Source: Lentisphaeria bacterium (GTDB lineage Bacteria; Verrucomicrobiota; Lentisphaeria; Oligosphaerales; Oligosphaeraceae). Taken from it: DNA of 6,770 nt. The position numbers were made by a program, and so were the translations under genes. The notes below the pieces were generated by a model, which was given only the letters and a program-made list of their open reading frames with translations, searched no databases and had not been told where the DNA came from. Below, piece by piece: positions 6,631 to 6,770 of the stretch. The stretch spans positions 1 through 6,770 of the forward strand of contig JAEEXV010000058.1 in the NCBI GenBank assembly GCA_016287975.1, in the 5' to 3' direction. Numbering within the stretch: the first letter of the stretch is position 1; each line of letters opens with the position of its first letter.

Positions 6631-6648
6631 TTTTCTTTTTGCAGACAA
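6618..6648 (-). promoter_or_regulatory. Candidate transposase promoter in the right IS end
   Basis: On the minus strand TTGTCT (6648-6643) could be a -35 and TACATT (6623-6618) a -10, with a longish 19-bp spacer. Initiation would then fall near 6611, just past the upstream arm of the leader inverted repeat, so the element's own transcript would escape the occluding hairpin. The hexamer matches are modest, so this rests largely on position. Confidence 0.3.
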
Positions 6649-6662
6649 TTCCGTACATTACT
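6623..6662 (-). repeat. Right terminal inverted repeat of the IS
   Basis: This is the partner of 5177-5216. The inner block 6623-6644 carries ACCATGAC and GCAG on the plus strand, the complement of the left end. It overlaps both the candidate promoter and the upstream arm of the leader inverted repeat, so transposase binding here could also affect transcription. Confidence 0.75.
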
Positions 6663-6670
6663 CTGGAGCG
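6663..6670. repeat. Target site duplication, right copy
   Basis: CTGGAGCG is identical to 5169-5176 and directly follows the last base of the IS. The host repeat continues into CGGGGGATCG, exactly as the undisturbed unit at 5010-5026 reads after its own CTGGAGCG. Confidence 0.88.
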
Positions 6671-6770
6671 CGGGGGATCGTGGCTTTTCCAGCGGGCAAG
6701 CCCGCTGGCACACGCGGGGCGGCTGGCGGGGGCTGCGCTGGGCTGGAGCGCGGGGGATGGGGGCTTTGCC
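6663..6770. repeat. Right tandem repeat array, continuation past the IS (units D-E)
   Basis: The array resumes with palindrome D (CCAGCGGGC and GCCCGCTGG arms, 6689-6708), then ACACGCGGGGCGGCTGGCGG and a GGGCTGGAGCGCGGGGG spacer. The next palindrome starts at 6768 and is cut off by the window end, 80 bp after the previous one. The array therefore extends to the right, with at least five units in total. No gene is seen in it. Confidence 0.87.

Larger units (their letters stand above)
5177..6662 (-). mobile_element. IS256-family insertion sequence, complete, 1486 bp
   Basis: The element contains one intact DDE transposase gene on the minus strand, imperfect terminal inverted repeats (5177-5216 and 6623-6662), and a flanking 8-bp direct duplication. 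Removing the element and one copy of CTGGAGCG rejoins the host repeat perfectly and restores an 80-bp spacing between the palindromes at 5115 and 6689, which fixes both ends independently of the inverted repeats. IS256 elements move by a copy-out, circular-intermediate route (family knowledge). It lies convergent to sbcDC, 264 bp past its stop, and disrupts only repeat DNA. Intact gene, ends and duplication suggest a recent, potentially active copy. I cannot name the specific IS. Confidence 0.93.

Noticed and set aside
4916..6770. CRISPR array
   Set aside because: Units are about 80 bp and similar across their whole length, without unique spacers of constant size, and there are no cas genes.

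Overview
The window comes from a GC-rich bacterium. It holds two real protein-coding genes set among palindrome-containing tandem repeats. Nothing fixes the taxon. Strong G/C preference at third codon positions and GC-rich palindromic repeats would fit an uncultured PVC-type bacterium (e.g. Lentisphaerota or Kiritimatiellota), but that is only an impression.

Layout. (1) Positions 1 to about 142 are the end of a 65-66 bp tandem repeat array with a GC-rich hairpin in each unit. (2) About 143-319 is a non-coding, AT-richer leader with a clear Shine-Dalgarno site. (3) 320-4912 (+) is one uninterrupted 1530-codon gene encoding both subunits of the SbcCD (bacterial Mre11-Rad50) nuclease in one chain. 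The SbcD phosphodiesterase is residues 1 to about 404, a short linker is about 405-424, and a complete SbcC ATPase with zinc hook is 425-1530. (4) 4913-5176 and 6663-6770 are two halves of a second, ~80 bp tandem repeat array whose units each carry a near-perfect palindrome. (5) 5177-6662 is a complete IS256-family insertion sequence of 1486 bp that split the second array and is flanked by an exact 8-bp target duplication, CTGGAGCG. Its DDE transposase (5344-6570, minus strand) is intact.

How the parts relate. SbcCD enzymes trim DNA ends and open hairpins and cruciforms, and here the gene lies between two arrays of short palindromes. Whether that is more than coincidence is unknown. The insertion sequence is convergent with sbcDC and appears to interrupt only repeat DNA. 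Its transposase start codon lies in one arm of a perfect 12-bp inverted repeat whose other arm is in the terminal repeat. A transcript entering from outside would therefore fold the start codon into a stem. This resembles the known way some insertion sequences avoid activation by outside transcription.

The most notable item is the natural SbcD-SbcC fusion. The self-occluding transposase leader and the cleanly reconstructable insertion into the repeat array come next.
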